Source: Amaranthus tricolor
Lineage: Eukaryota > Streptophyta > Magnoliopsida > Caryophyllales > Amaranthaceae
Direction of reading: 5' to 3'
Assembly: GCF_026212465.1 (NCBI RefSeq)
Contig: NC_080052.1
Location: 13,361,934 to 13,425,933 of the forward strand
Length of the DNA: 64,000 nucleotides
In this document: positions 13,654-26,814 of the stretch, in pieces
How the letters are laid out: every line of letters starts with the position of its first letter
Numbering within the stretch: the stretch's first letter is position 1
Notes under the pieces: generated by a model
Told to the model about the DNA's origin: nothing
Databases searched by the model: none
Seen by the model: the letters and a program-made list of their open reading frames with translations, nothing else
Translations under genes and position numbers: made by a program

Positions 13654-14960
13654 ATTTTGATGGCTGATTAAGGCCTTGGTTATGCAAGGATTAATGATGT
13701 GCGGATGCTTTGATTAATGACACAGAAAAAAACTACAAATGATCATGAAAAGAACACGAAACAACCACAAACAGAACCAAAGATTAATGTTCTGAAACAC
13801 CTCTATATTACTTCGATTAAATCTGAAACATAAGTTGTTCAATTATTACACAAGTGAGGCTCTCCTTATATAGAGCTCTCAACTAACATAACGGCTATAT
13901 TAGCACACGCCTAATTAAAACGCACGTGCTATTACATGGGCACTTAAAACAGAAACATAAACCGAAAAAATACTTAGACAATTCTGATCTAGCAAACTGT
14001 CGAGCAGCCCTCCTTCAGCTCAGCTTCTAGGAGTCCACGGGGATTGTTAGAATGGTTTAAGGACCTTGATAGCTAGATCAAAGTACCAAGATTTTATTTC
14101 CACTTTAGCCTAGGTCCTGGATGCATAGGTTTGGTCTCCACGTGTCGTGCAACGTGGTCTGGTCGCTAGTTTGCTGCTGTGCTGTTCTGAAGCCGTGACC
14201 GGTTTTGTGAGGTCTGTATACAACCTATGCAGGCTTGTGTGGGCTCCTTTGGTATATTCATTTAATACAACCACATTTGTATAAGATTTGCACGAAACTT
14301 GGCACACAACATTATTTGCTATATATTATTGTGTTGAAGTGTTTAGAATTGAAAATCATTGTCGTATGCTAGAAATTATGTGTTAAGTTGCGATTTTAAG
14401 GGTTTTTAATTGTTATTGGCACTTTTGCGCCTAAAGTAGCTCAAAATGGTTTTTTTAGCACGAAACTTGGCACACAACACTATTTGGTGTATATTATTGT
14501 GTTGAAGTGTTTAGAATTGAAAATCATAGTCATATGCTAGAAATTACGTGTTAAGTTGCAATTTTATGTGTTTTTATGCCTTTTTTGCACTTTTGTACAT
14601 AAAGTAGCTCAAACTTGGTTTGTTTTGCGCGAAACATGCCATACAACACTATTTGGTCTATATTATTGCGTTGAAGTGGTTAGAATTGAAAATCATAGTT
14701 ATATGCTAGAAATTACATGATAAGTTGCGATTTTATGCGTTTTTAAGTGTTTTTTGCACTTTTGCGCATAAAGTTGCTCAAACTTGGTTTGTTTTGCACG
14801 AAACTTGGCACACAACACTATTTGGTATATATTATTGTGTTGAAGTGGTTAGAATTGAAAATCATTGTCATATGCTAGAAATTACGTATTAAGTTGCGAT
14901 TTTAAGGGTGTTTAACCGTTTTTGGCACTTTTGCGCATAAAGTAGCTCAAACTTGTTTTG
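13654..14960. repeat. Higher-order unit 7: insert plus 4 monomers
   Basis: The insert is at 13654-14289 and four monomers at 14290-14960. The insert begins GATTTTGATGG where earlier copies read GATTTTTATGG, and reads GGAGTCCACGG where they read GGAGACCACGG. It keeps the unit 6 type of monomers 2 and 3 and then jumps to the last monomer type. Divergence from the left-hand units is visibly greater. Confidence 0.83.
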
Positions 14961-16209
14961 ATTTTGATGGCTGATTAAGGCCTTGGTTATGCAAGGATTA
15001 ATGATGTGCGGAAGCTTTGATTTGACACAGAAAAAAACTACAAATGATCATGAAAAGAACACGAAACAACCACAAACAAAACCAAAGATTAATGTTCTGA
15101 AATACCTCTATATTACTTCGATTAAATCTGAAACATGAGTTGTTCAATTATTACACAAGTGAGGCTCTGCTTATATAGAGCTCTCAACTAACATAACGGC
15201 TATATTAGCACACGCCTAATTAAAACGCACGTGCTATTACATGGGCACTTAAAACAGAAACATAAACCAAAAAAACACTTAGATAATTCTGATCTATCAA
15301 ACTGTCGAGCAGCCCTCCTTCAGCTCAGCTTCTAGGAGTCCACGGGGATTGTTAGATTTGTTTAAGGACCTTGATAGCTAGATCCAAGTACCAAGATTTT
15401 ATTTCCACTTAAGCCTAGGTCCTGGATGCATAGGTTTGGTCTCCACGTGTCGTGCAACGTGGTCTGGTCGCTAGTTTGCTGCTGTGCTGTTCTGAAGCCG
15501 TGACCGGTTTTGTGAGGTCTGTATGCAGCCTATGCAGGCTTGTGTGGGCTCCTTTGGTATCTTCATTTAATACAACCACATTTGTATCAGATTTGCACGA
15601 AACTTGGCACACAACATTTTTTGCTATATATTATTGTGTTTAAGTGTTTAGAATTGAAAATCATTGTCGTATGCTAGAAATTACGTGTTAAGTTGCGATT
15701 TTAAGGGTTTTTAATTGTTATTGGCACTTTTGCGCCTAAAGTCGCTCAAAAATGGTTTGTTTAGCGCGAAACTTGGCACACAACACTATTTGGTATATGA
15801 TTGTGTTGAAGTGGTTAGAATTGAAAATCATAGTCATATGCTAGAAAATACGTGTTAAGTTGCGATTTTATGTGTTTTTAAGCGTTTTTGGCACTTTTGT
15901 ACATAAAGTAGCTCAAACTTGGTTTGTTTTGCGCGAAACATGCCACACAACACTATTTGGTCTATATTATTGCGTTGAAGTGGTTAGAATTGAAAATCAT
16001 AGTTATATGCTAGAAATTACATGTTAAGTTGCGGTTTTATGCGTTTTTAAGTGTTTTTTGCACTTTTGCGCATAAAGTTACTCAAACTTGGTTTGGTTTG
16101 CACGAAACGTGGCATACAACACTATTTGGTATATATTATTGTGTTGAAAGTGGTTAGAATTGAAAATCATTGGCATATGCTAGAAATTACATATTAAGTT
16201 GCGATTCTT
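14961..16209. repeat. Higher-order unit 8: insert plus 3.6 monomers
   Basis: The insert is at 14961-15594 (two bases shorter than usual) and the monomers at 15595-16209. The last monomer stops at about 16208 and joins directly to the middle of the next insert. A deletion has removed the end of that monomer and the first 140 or so bases of the following insert. Confidence 0.82.
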
Positions 16210-18690
16210 AAATACCTCTATATTACTTCGATTAAATCTGAAACATAAGTTGTTCAATTATTACACAAGTGAGGCTCTCCTTATATAGAGCTCTCAACTA
16301 ACATAACGGCTATATTAGCACACGCCTAACTAAAACGCACGTGCTATTACATGGGCACTTAAACCAGAAACATAAAACAAAAAAACACTTAGACAATTCT
16401 TATCTAGCAAACTGTCGAGAAGCCTTCCTTCAGCTCAGCTTCTAGGAGTCCGCGGGGATTGTTAGAATTGTTTTAACACCTTGATAACTAGATCCAAGTA
16501 CCAAGATTCTATTTCCACTTTAGCCTAGGTCCTAGATGCATAGGTTTGGTCTCCACGTGTCGTGCAACGTGGTCTGGTCGCTAGTTTGCTGCTGTGCTGT
16601 TCTGAAGCCGTGACCGGTTTTGTGAGGTTTGTATGTAGACTATGCAGCCTTGTGTGGGCTCCTTTGGTATCTTCATTTGATACAACCACATTTGTATCAA
16701 ATTTGCACGAAACTTGGCACACAACATTATTTGGTATATATTATTGTGTTGAAGTGGTTAGAATTGAAAATCATTGTCGTATGCTAGAAATTACGTGTTA
16801 AGTTGCGATTTTAAGGGATTTTAATTGTTATTGGAACTTTTGTGCATAAAGTAGCTCAATCTTGGTTTGTTTAGTACGAAAAATGGCACACAATAATATT
16901 TGGTATATATTATTGAGTTGAAGTGGTTAGAATTGAAAATCATAGACATATGCTATTAATTACGTGTTAAGTTGCGATTTTATGTGTTTTTAAGCGTTTT
17001 TGGCACTTTTGCGCATAAAGTAACTCAAACTTGGTTTGTTTTGCACGAAATTTTCCACACAAAATATATTTTGGTATATACTATTGTGGATAGAATTGAA
17101 AATCATAGTCATATGCTAGAAATAACGTGTTAAGTTGCGATTTTATGCGTTTTAAGTAATTTTTGCACTTTTGTGCATAAAGTTGCTCAAACATGGTTTG
17201 TTTTGCACGAAAGTTGGCACACAACACTATTTGGTATATATTCTTGTGTTGAAGTGGTTAGAATTAAAAATCATAGTCATATGCTAGAAATTACGTGTTA
17301 AGTTGCGATTTTATGTGTTTTTAAGCGTTTTTGGCACTTTTGCACATAAAGTAGCTCAAACTTGGTTTGTTTTGCGAGAAACATGCCACACAACACTATT
17401 TAGTCTATATTATTGCGTTGAAGTGGTTAGAATTGAAAATCATAGTCATATGCTAAAAATTACATGTTAAGTTGCGAATTTAAGGGTTTTTAACCGTTTT
17501 TAGCACCTTTGCGCATAAAGTAGCTCAAACTTGGGTTTTTTTGCACGAAACTTTGCACACAACACTATTTGGTATATATTATTATGTTGAAGTGGTTAGA
17601 ATTGAAAATCATAGTCATATGTTAGAAATTACGTGTTAAGTTGCGATTTTATCTGTTTTTAAGCATTTTTGGCACTTTTTCGCATAAAGTAGCTCAAACT
17701 TGGTTTGTTTTGCGAGAAACATGCCACACAACACTATTTGGTCTATATTATTGCGTTGAAGTGGTTAGAATTGAAAATCATAGTCATATGCTAGAAATTA
17801 CATGTTATCTTGCGATTTTAAGGGTTTTTAATCGTTTTTAGCACTTTTGCGCATAAAGTAGCTCAAACTTGGTTTGTTTTGCACGAAACTGTGCACACAA
17901 CACTATTTGGTATATATTATTGTGTTGAAGTGGTTAGAATTGAAATTCATTGTCGTATCCTAGAAATTACATGTTAAGTTGCGATTTTAAGGGTTTTTAA
18001 GTGTTTTTGGCACTTTTGCGCATAAAGTAGCTCAAACATGGTTTGTTTTGCACGAACCTTGGCACACAACACTATTTGGTATATATTATTGTGTTAAATT
18101 GGTTAGAATTGAAAATCATAGTCATATGCTATAAATTACGTGTGAATTTGCGATTTTATGCGTTTATAAGCCTGTTTGGTACTTGTGCGCATAAAATAGC
18201 TCAAACTTGGTTTGTTTTGCGCAAAACTTGCCACACAACACTATTTGGTATATATTATTGTGTAGAAGTTGTTAGAATTTAAAATCATAGTCATATGTTA
18301 GAAATTACTTGTTAAGTTGCGATTTTTATGCTTTTTTTAGCGTCTATGGCACTTTTGCGCATAAAGTAGCTAAAACTTGGTTTGTTTTGCGCGAAACTTG
18401 CCACACAACACTATTTGGTCTATATTATTGCGTTGAAGTGGTTAGAATTGAAACTTATAGTCTTATGCTCGAAATTACGTGTTAAGTTGCGATTTTAACG
18501 ATTTTTAACCGTTTTTGGCACTTTTGCGCATAAAGTAGCTCAAACTTGGTTTGTTTTGCACGAAACTTGGCACACCACACTATTTAGTATATATTATTGT
18601 GTTGAAGTGGTTTTAATTTTAAATCAAAGTCATATGCTAGAAATTACGTGTTAAGTTGCGATTTTAAGGGTTTTTATGCTTCTTTGGCAC
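16210..18690. repeat. Right edge of the array: truncated insert plus about 12 diverged monomers
   Basis: The insert copy at 16210-16704 lacks its first part. About twelve monomers follow at 16705-18690 without any further insert. They carry many private substitutions and small indels, for example CACAAAATATATTTTGG near 17056 and TGTGAATTTGCG near 18140. This is the usual ageing seen at the edge of a satellite array, where homogenisation no longer reaches. The last monomer stops at GGCAC (18690). Confidence 0.85.
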
Positions 18691-18710
18691 TAACATCTAT
18701 TTTCTCATAG

Positions 18711-19012
18711 TACTTTCGACAACCTTCTATTTCCGTTGATTGCGGCTACTACACTCTCAAATACATGAACGATATCTTAAAATCCGTGAAGGAGGGTGGA
18801 GTCGAAAACATAGATGCCGTAAGTATTTGTTACGTTTTTAAATTATTATTATTGGTAAAATCTAATGTTTATTAATCTTTTAATTTTATATTATATTATA
18901 GGTTTTATACGACATTCCGAGGGAAACACGCCATCTCAGAAGTGGAGAGATGCGCGAATTAAAAACAAGATTTCCGCGTATCTTGCTAATTTTTGTCCTT
19001 AATAAATTGTAA
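18711..19012 (+). pseudogene. C-terminal fragment of a Ulp1/SENP-like cysteine protease (C48 family) from the CACTA element
   Basis: Two exons can be read. Exon 1 (18711-18817) follows a CTCATAG acceptor and contains RQPSISVDCGYYTLKYMNDI, which includes the DCG motif with the catalytic cysteine of the C48 family. A GTAAGT donor at about 18819 and a TATTATAG acceptor at 18901 bound a short intron. Exon 2 (18902-19012) encodes VLYDIPRETRHLRSGEMREL, runs on to ILLIFVLNKL and ends at TAA. The catalytic His and Asp exons are missing because satellite DNA lies immediately upstream, so this cannot be an active protease. Such domains occur as accessory ORFs in plant CACTA and Mutator-like transposons. 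Confidence 0.75.
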
Positions 19013-19042
19013 TTAGTATAGATTTTTTAGGACTTTAATGTA

Positions 19043-19177
<135 letters not shown>

Positions 19178-19351
19178 ACGTTCATAATATTATATTATAT
19201 ATACGATTGAGATTTTTTTATTACAAAGAGATTATTGGTGATTATTTGTGATTATCATTGGATTATCATTAGATTAATCATTGTTATTACATTGTACATT
19301 ATTATTGGATTATTATTATTATAAAATGAAAAAAGAAAAAAAAATAATAAC

Positions 19352-19434
19352 TATTTGCTGCGGTCAGCCCCCAAAACCGCAGCAAATAAGTGGTGATTAT
19401 TTGCTGCGGTTTTGGGGGCTGACCGCAGCAAATA
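19352..19434. repeat. Perfect inverted repeat in the CACTA subterminal region
   Basis: Two 38 bp arms (19352-19389 and 19397-19434) are exact reverse complements separated by a 7 bp loop (GTGGTGA). Each arm contains GCTGCGGT and ACCGCAGC motifs. In En/Spm-type elements, subterminal repeats of this kind are the binding sites of the element's DNA-binding protein. A hairpin this perfect could also fold as RNA. Confidence 0.9.
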
Positions 19435-19597
19435 ATGCCACTTATTTGATGCGGTTTAGGAGGCTGAACGCAGCAAAGAATGCCCTTTTTTGCTGCGGTG
19501 TTAAACCGCAGCATTTAAAATAGGCCATTTGCTGCTATCACTATTTCTTGGGGCCAAAATCGCAGCAAATAATGGCCAAAAAATCTCAGCAAATGAA

Positions 19598-19613
19598 GTT
19601 TTTTCTACTAGTG
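19598..19613 (-). repeat. CACTA terminal inverted repeat (3' end)
   Basis: On the minus strand this reads CACTAGTAGAAAAAAC. It marks the outer boundary of the transposon; the flanking host DNA begins with ATTAAATACG. Confidence 0.8.
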
Positions 19614-21213
<1,600 letters not shown>

Positions 21214-21296
21214 TTGCTATATTATAGATATTTAACATTTGTTATATTTCCTATTTTGACATATATGAATTTTTATATGATGATGTGATGTTATAT

Positions 21297-21690
21297 AAAA
21301 TAAGGTATGACCTAAAACAAGCCTTATAAAAGGTAGACAAGCTAGGACACAAGCCAACACACAAGAAAAACAAGTAAAACTCCTTAAGAATTGTGCATGG
21401 CAAGTCCTAAGTGTAGTGTCCATGTGATAGTGTTAGGTCGCATCACATCATCCGACCACATAAGATCTCGAACAACAACTCAGCAATACATTGTTGAAAA
21501 GTCCATGTTATTTCCTCAATGCAAATCGTGGTCGCTAAAAGTGGCATAAGATGTAGGAATTTATATTCCATGTTTTGAATATGATAAAGATAGATTTTTA
21601 AGTTTGATGCTTTTTGTCGTAATGTAGTGTACTTATTTTTTCTTGATTGGACTTCCTTTATTGTCTTATGTGCATTGTAAATTACCAAAC
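21297..21690. repeat. Diverged duplicate of the DNA upstream of the first IMA-type gene
   Basis: This stretch aligns with 25200-25735 in the same orientation. Shared blocks include AAAAGGTAGACA, TTAGAATTGTGCATGGCAA (with one extra A here), CCACATA(A/G)GATCT and ATACATTGTTGA(A/G)AAG. The later part (TGTAGTGTACTTATT against TGTAGTGGTACTTATT) also matches. The other copy contains the TATA box of the peptide gene at 24911-25084. Here the DNA beyond the matching promoter end runs into the (AT)n microsatellite and no coding part is found. Confidence 0.7.
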
Positions 21691-24600
21691 AAATTTTTAA
21701 TGTATAAATAAGTACCTATTTCGTTAGAAGGTCTTTAAGAAATGAACAACATTGTCTTGGTGATGCTGTCCGCAGGACAAAGGCTAAGCGTTCGAAAGCA
21801 ATTAACACTCTATCTTTAAATGTCTCTACAAAGAAACAAGACTTACTAACACATAGATGACACCCACCAAAACCAAGCTCCTTCAATGCATAACTAAGAT
21901 AGAAGGTCTGATGTGGAGAGAGAATTTAAATATGGAACCAAAATAAAGAAAAAGTTAATTATATAAAAAGTTATATGACATTCACTTTTATTGCCAAAAT
22001 TAACTTAATCCCTCGTACCCTCTACTTTTGCTCCAAAGGCAATTTGTTAGCAAATTAAGAAAATTTGCATGGTAAAGTCATATTTTATGCATAAATGAGA
22101 CAAATGTTTAGATGAAATTAAAATATAAGTTAAATACATAGATAAAGGTCTTCAAAATTGACGCGACGACCCGACGTTTAACAAAACTTGTAATAGAACA
22201 TGAAAATATAAGTTAAATGTAAGAGTGAGTGATAAGATGATACCACACAAAAATTGTCCTTCTATGATGAGAGCATTAGTATAAAAATTCCTTCCGAAGT
22301 TGAAATAAAGCTGGATCTTGACTTGCAACATACTCTCCTTGTATACAAATGTTTGTCCTCAAACTTTAAGCTTTAGAATAACAAAAAAGACTATGCATTT
22401 CCTTTATGATTTCCATTGTGCTGAAATCTTCTTGAAATAATAAACCAGTTGAATAACAAGGAACTTTTGTTGGAACACCATGTTAAAAATGATTAATAAA
22501 TGGTTATATTGAATCTTCATTTAAACTAACTACATATAGAACCTTTTTATGTTTTTAATAGTCTTTTCTCCTACCACCTTTATTGTTTGGTCTTAAGTAG
22601 GTTGTGTAACCTCAAGCTACATTATTTTCTCCTCACATGCGGACTTATAAAGTGTATAACTTACTCTCATATGAAAGAGTTCCAATTCAAAATTATGTCT
22701 TATAGATTCACTTTTCATATAGCATTTTGAAGTATTAAAACATAAATGATGTGTGTGGCCATATCCTAAATAATTGAACACAATGCTACCCTAAAGTTGT
22801 TTAATTTGAAATATATATTCCATCCAAATGCCAAATTTCAAAACTTTATTATGACATATTTTATTTTTTCTTTGTTTAAAAAAAATACCCAATTTAATAG
22901 CAAACGAAATTATTAATATATGAAATTTTACAGGTACATAGATTTAAAAACATACCAAAAATGAAAAGGAACAAATTTTGAATTTGAATAACAAACGAGG
23001 AAGTTGTGGCTTCTCAAAGTGACAGACATAATTATCTGCATACCAAATTTATAGTGTGTGTTTGCTTACTTTTAGGCTCGTGTTTTTAATAGTTTATAAC
23101 TTTAGTGACTCCAAGAATCTCGTTAGCTTGGATACCAATCTATGCTAAGACCTCTTACAACCTATTGAGGCTTTCAAGGTTAAGGGAAAAAATAACGGGT
23201 TGATAGAAATGGATAGAAGCTTTAAAAAAGTGTCTACTTTTCAACAGATTTTGGTTTATTTTGAAGGAAAAAGAAATACCTTTGGATGGTGGAATTAAAA
23301 TGCAAATCATGGTGTATTTTTAGGATTTTTTGTTTTATCAAACTTTAAAAGTATTAAAGTTAGATTATAGGCTAAACTTAAAAAAATGTTAAATACGTTA
23401 TCATTAACAAATTTGAAGGTTCTTAAAGCACATGTGATGCGGCCACATACACTAAAAAATAAGAACATTTGCAAACATAATTTTAATCCTAGAATTATAT
23501 AAACAATAAGGGATTTAAAACACAAAGTTTTCGATTTTCATATTATGCTTCGCTGCCTTCATATGGAATACAACCTAAGCTACTTATAGAAAATAAAACA
23601 AAGTAAAACAATATCCTCTAATTACAATAAACTAACAAAATAAGAAGGGTAAATATTGATTAGGATGAAATACGACATATAAATCAGAATTAGTATTGAA
23701 GTTGTGTGAGCCCCAATATAAGTAACTACCCTTAACTTGTAACTTCCTTCCTCACTTAATGCTACTTTCATTCATTCAATTCTTTTGGTTAACATGATTT
23801 AATATGTAGCAATGTTGTCATAACATACAACATGGGAATTAACTTTTACTCAAAGGATTAGATAGTATTACTAAAAAAGACTTAAATATAACTATTAGAA
23901 TCCAAATAAGAAAATCTAAAACCACATAACCTCAAATGTTTTGAAATTACAACACAACAAATTATTATAAGCCATTGATTGAAAATATGGTATTATTAAT
24001 CCAAGGGGATATAAATTTATATTTAGTTGTGGGGATTGCAAATAAGATTAAATGATGATTCGATATAATCAACATATTAAATATCCTTTTATGATGTTGA
24101 TGTTTATGAATATGATGACTCAATTATAAGGGTTCCTCCTAGTTGTAATATAGGTGGACCTTGATTTTAACCACATATTGACACCAATGGGATGTTGAGT
24201 TATGATCATAGCGTGGTCTCTGATGATCCTACGACTTATAGTTGTTTTGCAGAAGAATTTCTATATCTCACTTTTACTCTACCTGATATCTACAATATAA
24301 TTGTATTTACACATGCATAACCTCAAAAAATAACAAGAGACGGCCCCTTAAACGGGTTTTGTGCTACATTAAAAGGTGAATATATGAGACAAAATACTCT
24401 ACTTGAAATAATGAGTATTTAATAAAATTCAAACATATGATCAGTAGTCACAATGACTTCTAATATCATATCCATACAAGATCTGAGCTAAATTTTAAGT
24501 TGATGTTTATCACCCCTGTCCTTTTAATTTTCATTGATAAAATAAATAAGAATAAGGAAGAGCCATCACTACGGAATTAATTTTTTATAGAGTAAATAAT

Positions 24601-24910
24601 AATTTAGCCATTACAATTCAATGATTTGTCAATAGTATCAGATGAATAACCGTAAAAGTAAACTCCACAATCTATACTATAACGTAAGTTGACAAATGAT
24701 TCAAAATTAGACAAAGAACTAAGAAAGAGCCTTTCATTGCATTATCATTGAAATTTTAATCTAATTTTAACTTACCTCATAACAAATAATAACCAATTAG
24801 AAATTAAGAAGGTGATGAAAATTCTTCAATAGGTAACAAAATATCGCAAAAGAGTGGTTCATTGTCTAAAAAAAATTGAAATGACTAAAAGCAATTGCTT
24901 GCTGATCAAA
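21691..24910. other. AT-rich DNA without a recognised gene
   Basis: No ORF with recognisable content, no transposon ends and no RNA gene were seen. Short ORFs present here have the composition of random AT-rich sequence. Confidence 0.5.
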
Positions 24911-25084
24911 TTAAGCAGCCGGTGCATAATCATAAACTCCATTATCATCGTCATCATCCCCATCGTCTTCAAATCTTCTACTAAAATAAACCCCATCATT
25001 GTATTTTGATCTCAAACAATCTTCTTGAAATTTACTTTCATTTATCATCTTCCTAGAATCTGGAACAATCAAAACAATCGACAT
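24911..25084 (-). CDS. IMA: IRON MAN / FE-uptake-inducing peptide (IMA/FEP family), copy A
   Basis: This is a 57-residue intronless ORF from ATG at 25084 to TAA at 24911. It ends GDDDDDNGVYDYAPAA: an acidic run (residues 39-47) then YDYAPAA as the last seven residues, matching the C-terminal signature of plant IMA/FEP peptides. Known members are about 50 residues, lack a secretion signal and bind iron through the acidic residues. They shield subgroup IVc bHLH factors from BRUTUS-type E3 ligases and so raise iron uptake. The N terminus (MSIVLIVP, then basic and acidic residues) is variable in the family. A TATA box lies about 120 bp upstream (25205-25212). The family call rests on the C-terminal motif and its conservation in two further loci here. 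A GTTCCAG acceptor-like site inside the ORF leaves an upstream exon possible. Confidence 0.85.
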   Translation of the reverse strand: MSIVLIVPDSRKMINESKFQEDCLRSKYNDGVYFSRRFEDDGDDDDDNGVYDYAPAA

Positions 25085-25199
25085 TTATAAAAATTTAATT
25101 GAGACGGAATGTATATGTTCCCTTTGAAATTTGTTCAAAAGATTGGTATTGAATGTGATTATGTGCTAAGTTTAGTTTGGTAGGTTTAGCTGCATGATG

Positions 25200-25735
25200 T
25201 TCTACTTATATAGAGGAACCTATGTACTACAAATTAAAAGAGCCACACAAAAGGTAGACATGCTTATACACAAGTAAACACACAATAATTATAAGAGAAA
25301 CACCTTAGAATTGTGCATGGCAAAACATAAAGAGTATAGGGCATGTGGTAATCCTAGATGGCATTACCTTGTCCAACCACATAGGATCTTAAAGGACAAT
25401 TAAACGCACGTTGGCTCGAATTTCTCCTATGTGATTGATACATTGTTGAGAAGTTTAACAATATGACTTAAGATGCCTTTTGATTTTGCAAAAAGTAGAA
25501 AAACATATTGGATTATATTCCTTGTTTTGTTACAAGTGAATATGTAAAATAGCAACTCATCAAAATGATTTTATTTAGTTTTACTTTTTCTTGCTTTTGT
25601 TAGATTTTGTAAAATAGCAAAAAAAGTAGAAAAACATATTAGATTTTTAGTTGATGCTTTTGTTATTTTGTAGTGGTACTTATTCTTGCTTGTTGGGACA
25701 TTCTTTATTACCTAAGTGCGATATAAAATAGCAAC
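25200..25735. repeat. Upstream region of IMA-type gene A, duplicated at 21297-21690
   Basis: The segment is the better-preserved partner of the duplication described at 21297-21690 and includes the gene's TATA box. It also has an internal partial duplication: AAAATAGCAACTCATCAAAATGATT phrases occur near 25545 and 25725, and AAAAAGTAGAAAAACATATT occurs near 25490 and 25620. Confidence 0.65.
25205..25212 (-). promoter_or_regulatory. TATA box of IMA-type gene A
   Basis: On the minus strand the sequence is CCTCTATATAAGTAGAACAT, about 120 bp before the ATG at 25084. A start site about 30 bp downstream would leave a leader of about 90 bases. An E-box (CATGTG, 25342-25347) lies 130 bp further upstream and is also present in the duplicated upstream copy (21421-21426). 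Confidence 0.65.
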
Positions 25736-26501
25736 TCATCAAAATGATTCCCTTAATATGGGTTCCTACATGGTCATATTTTCATATTAATATTTATATT
25801 CGTGATTGTTGTTATCTGGAAAATAAAGTGCGACCTAATCAGTTAATACACTATTAAATTAATGAATTTGAAATGACTATATATAAGAAGTTGTTATTAA
25901 TCATTTCTCTACATTTTTAACAGTATTTTTGATGTCATTTCAAAAAAATAAAATAAAATAGTATTTATGATGATATGAGTAATATCGAATTCCATTATTG
26001 TTATTACAAGCTTATGATAAAACTTTTTTTTCTTTATTATTTCAAAGGAAGTTAATATGTTTAATCTGCAGGTTTCATGAACTGTTGAAGCTAAACTTGT
26101 TAGATTTATGTTATTACAACCTTAAGACATTTGTGAACAACCTAAAATTACAACTGTCCAAATTTTTTAATAGTTACATATTTCCCTAAAAGATCCCACG
26201 GAATACGAAATATAGGGGATAATACATGTAATGAGGATGATACATGTAATTGGTTTTGAAAAGTAAAAATGAAACACTTAATGATTATCATCAAACTCTT
26301 CATAATACTAACAATGATTTGAAAATACACATGAAAGTCATTTACCAAATTTTTATTCTACTAAGTGATTATTTATGGTATAATATTTAGCGTCCTTTTT
26401 ATCTGAAATATTAGAAGAATTGTTCACCTTTTTCTTTCAAAAGTCTTGTATGTGTCTGCATGTGTAAAAGACCTAGTGGTCGGTTGTGCCTGTCTCCTCA
26501 C
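25736..26501. other. AT-rich DNA without a recognised gene
   Basis: Only short, low-complexity ORFs are present. Nothing supports a gene. Confidence 0.5.
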
Positions 26502-26790
26502 AACTCGTTTGGTTGTTGGTACAAAAAGATGATAATGAGAATGATTTGTAATGTAAATTTTCATGAAATGTATCATATTATGCTATGGTAATGAAACGTT
26601 GATCATAAATAGGTTTGTTGTTCACAATTTTTTATTAAATTCTAATACCACATTTTCATATGGAAATGAATTAGAATGAAATTTGCGAAAAAAATAAGAT
26701 GATTGAATGAGAACAAAAATGACCATTTAACTTATCAAGATAGTTTTCCAATACCTTTTCCTCTTAATACCCACTAACAAACGGGTCGTT
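26502..26790. mobile_element. Probable MITE with imperfect terminal inverted repeats
   Basis: The left end AACTCGTTTGGTTGTTGGTA resembles the reverse complement of the right end TACCCACTAACAAACGGGTC. The roughly 290 bp between them has no ORF, and there are smaller internal inverted blocks (CATTTTCATATGGAAATG). The GTTTGGTTGTTGGTA ends recall plant non-autonomous DNA elements. No clear target duplication could be assigned, so the superfamily is open. Confidence 0.4.
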
Positions 26791-26814
26791 AATCATTTTT
26801 CCAATATATGTTGA

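Larger units (their letters stand above)
1..18690. repeat. Satellite array with higher-order repeat structure
   Basis: The block is a tandem array of about 168-169 bp monomers. The landmark CGAAAC near the monomer start recurs at 245, 415, 584, 753 and 922, giving spacings of 169-170. Other conserved landmarks are TTAAGTTGCGATTTTA and CATAAAGTAGCTCAAAC. Runs of 4, 6, 8 or 12 monomers are separated by one copy of a 636 bp unrelated insert, so the real repeating unit is 1.3-2.7 kb. Units between 2731 and 12644 are nearly identical to one another, while monomers after 16705 are clearly diverged. The array runs off the left edge. Nucleosome-sized monomers in higher-order units are typical of plant centromeric or pericentromeric satellites; that location is inference. 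Confidence 0.95.

Noticed and set aside
1541..16801. Overlapping short ORFs (about 65 codons minus, 79 codons plus) repeated in each satellite unit
   Set aside because: They begin at non-ATG codons, overlap on both strands and persist only because the units are homogenised copies. One edge lies in the monomer itself. No known domain.
1..18690. CRISPR array or CENP-B box
   Set aside because: The repeats are long contiguous monomers with no spacer pattern, and the DNA is plant nuclear. No clear match to the CENP-B box consensus was seen in the monomer.
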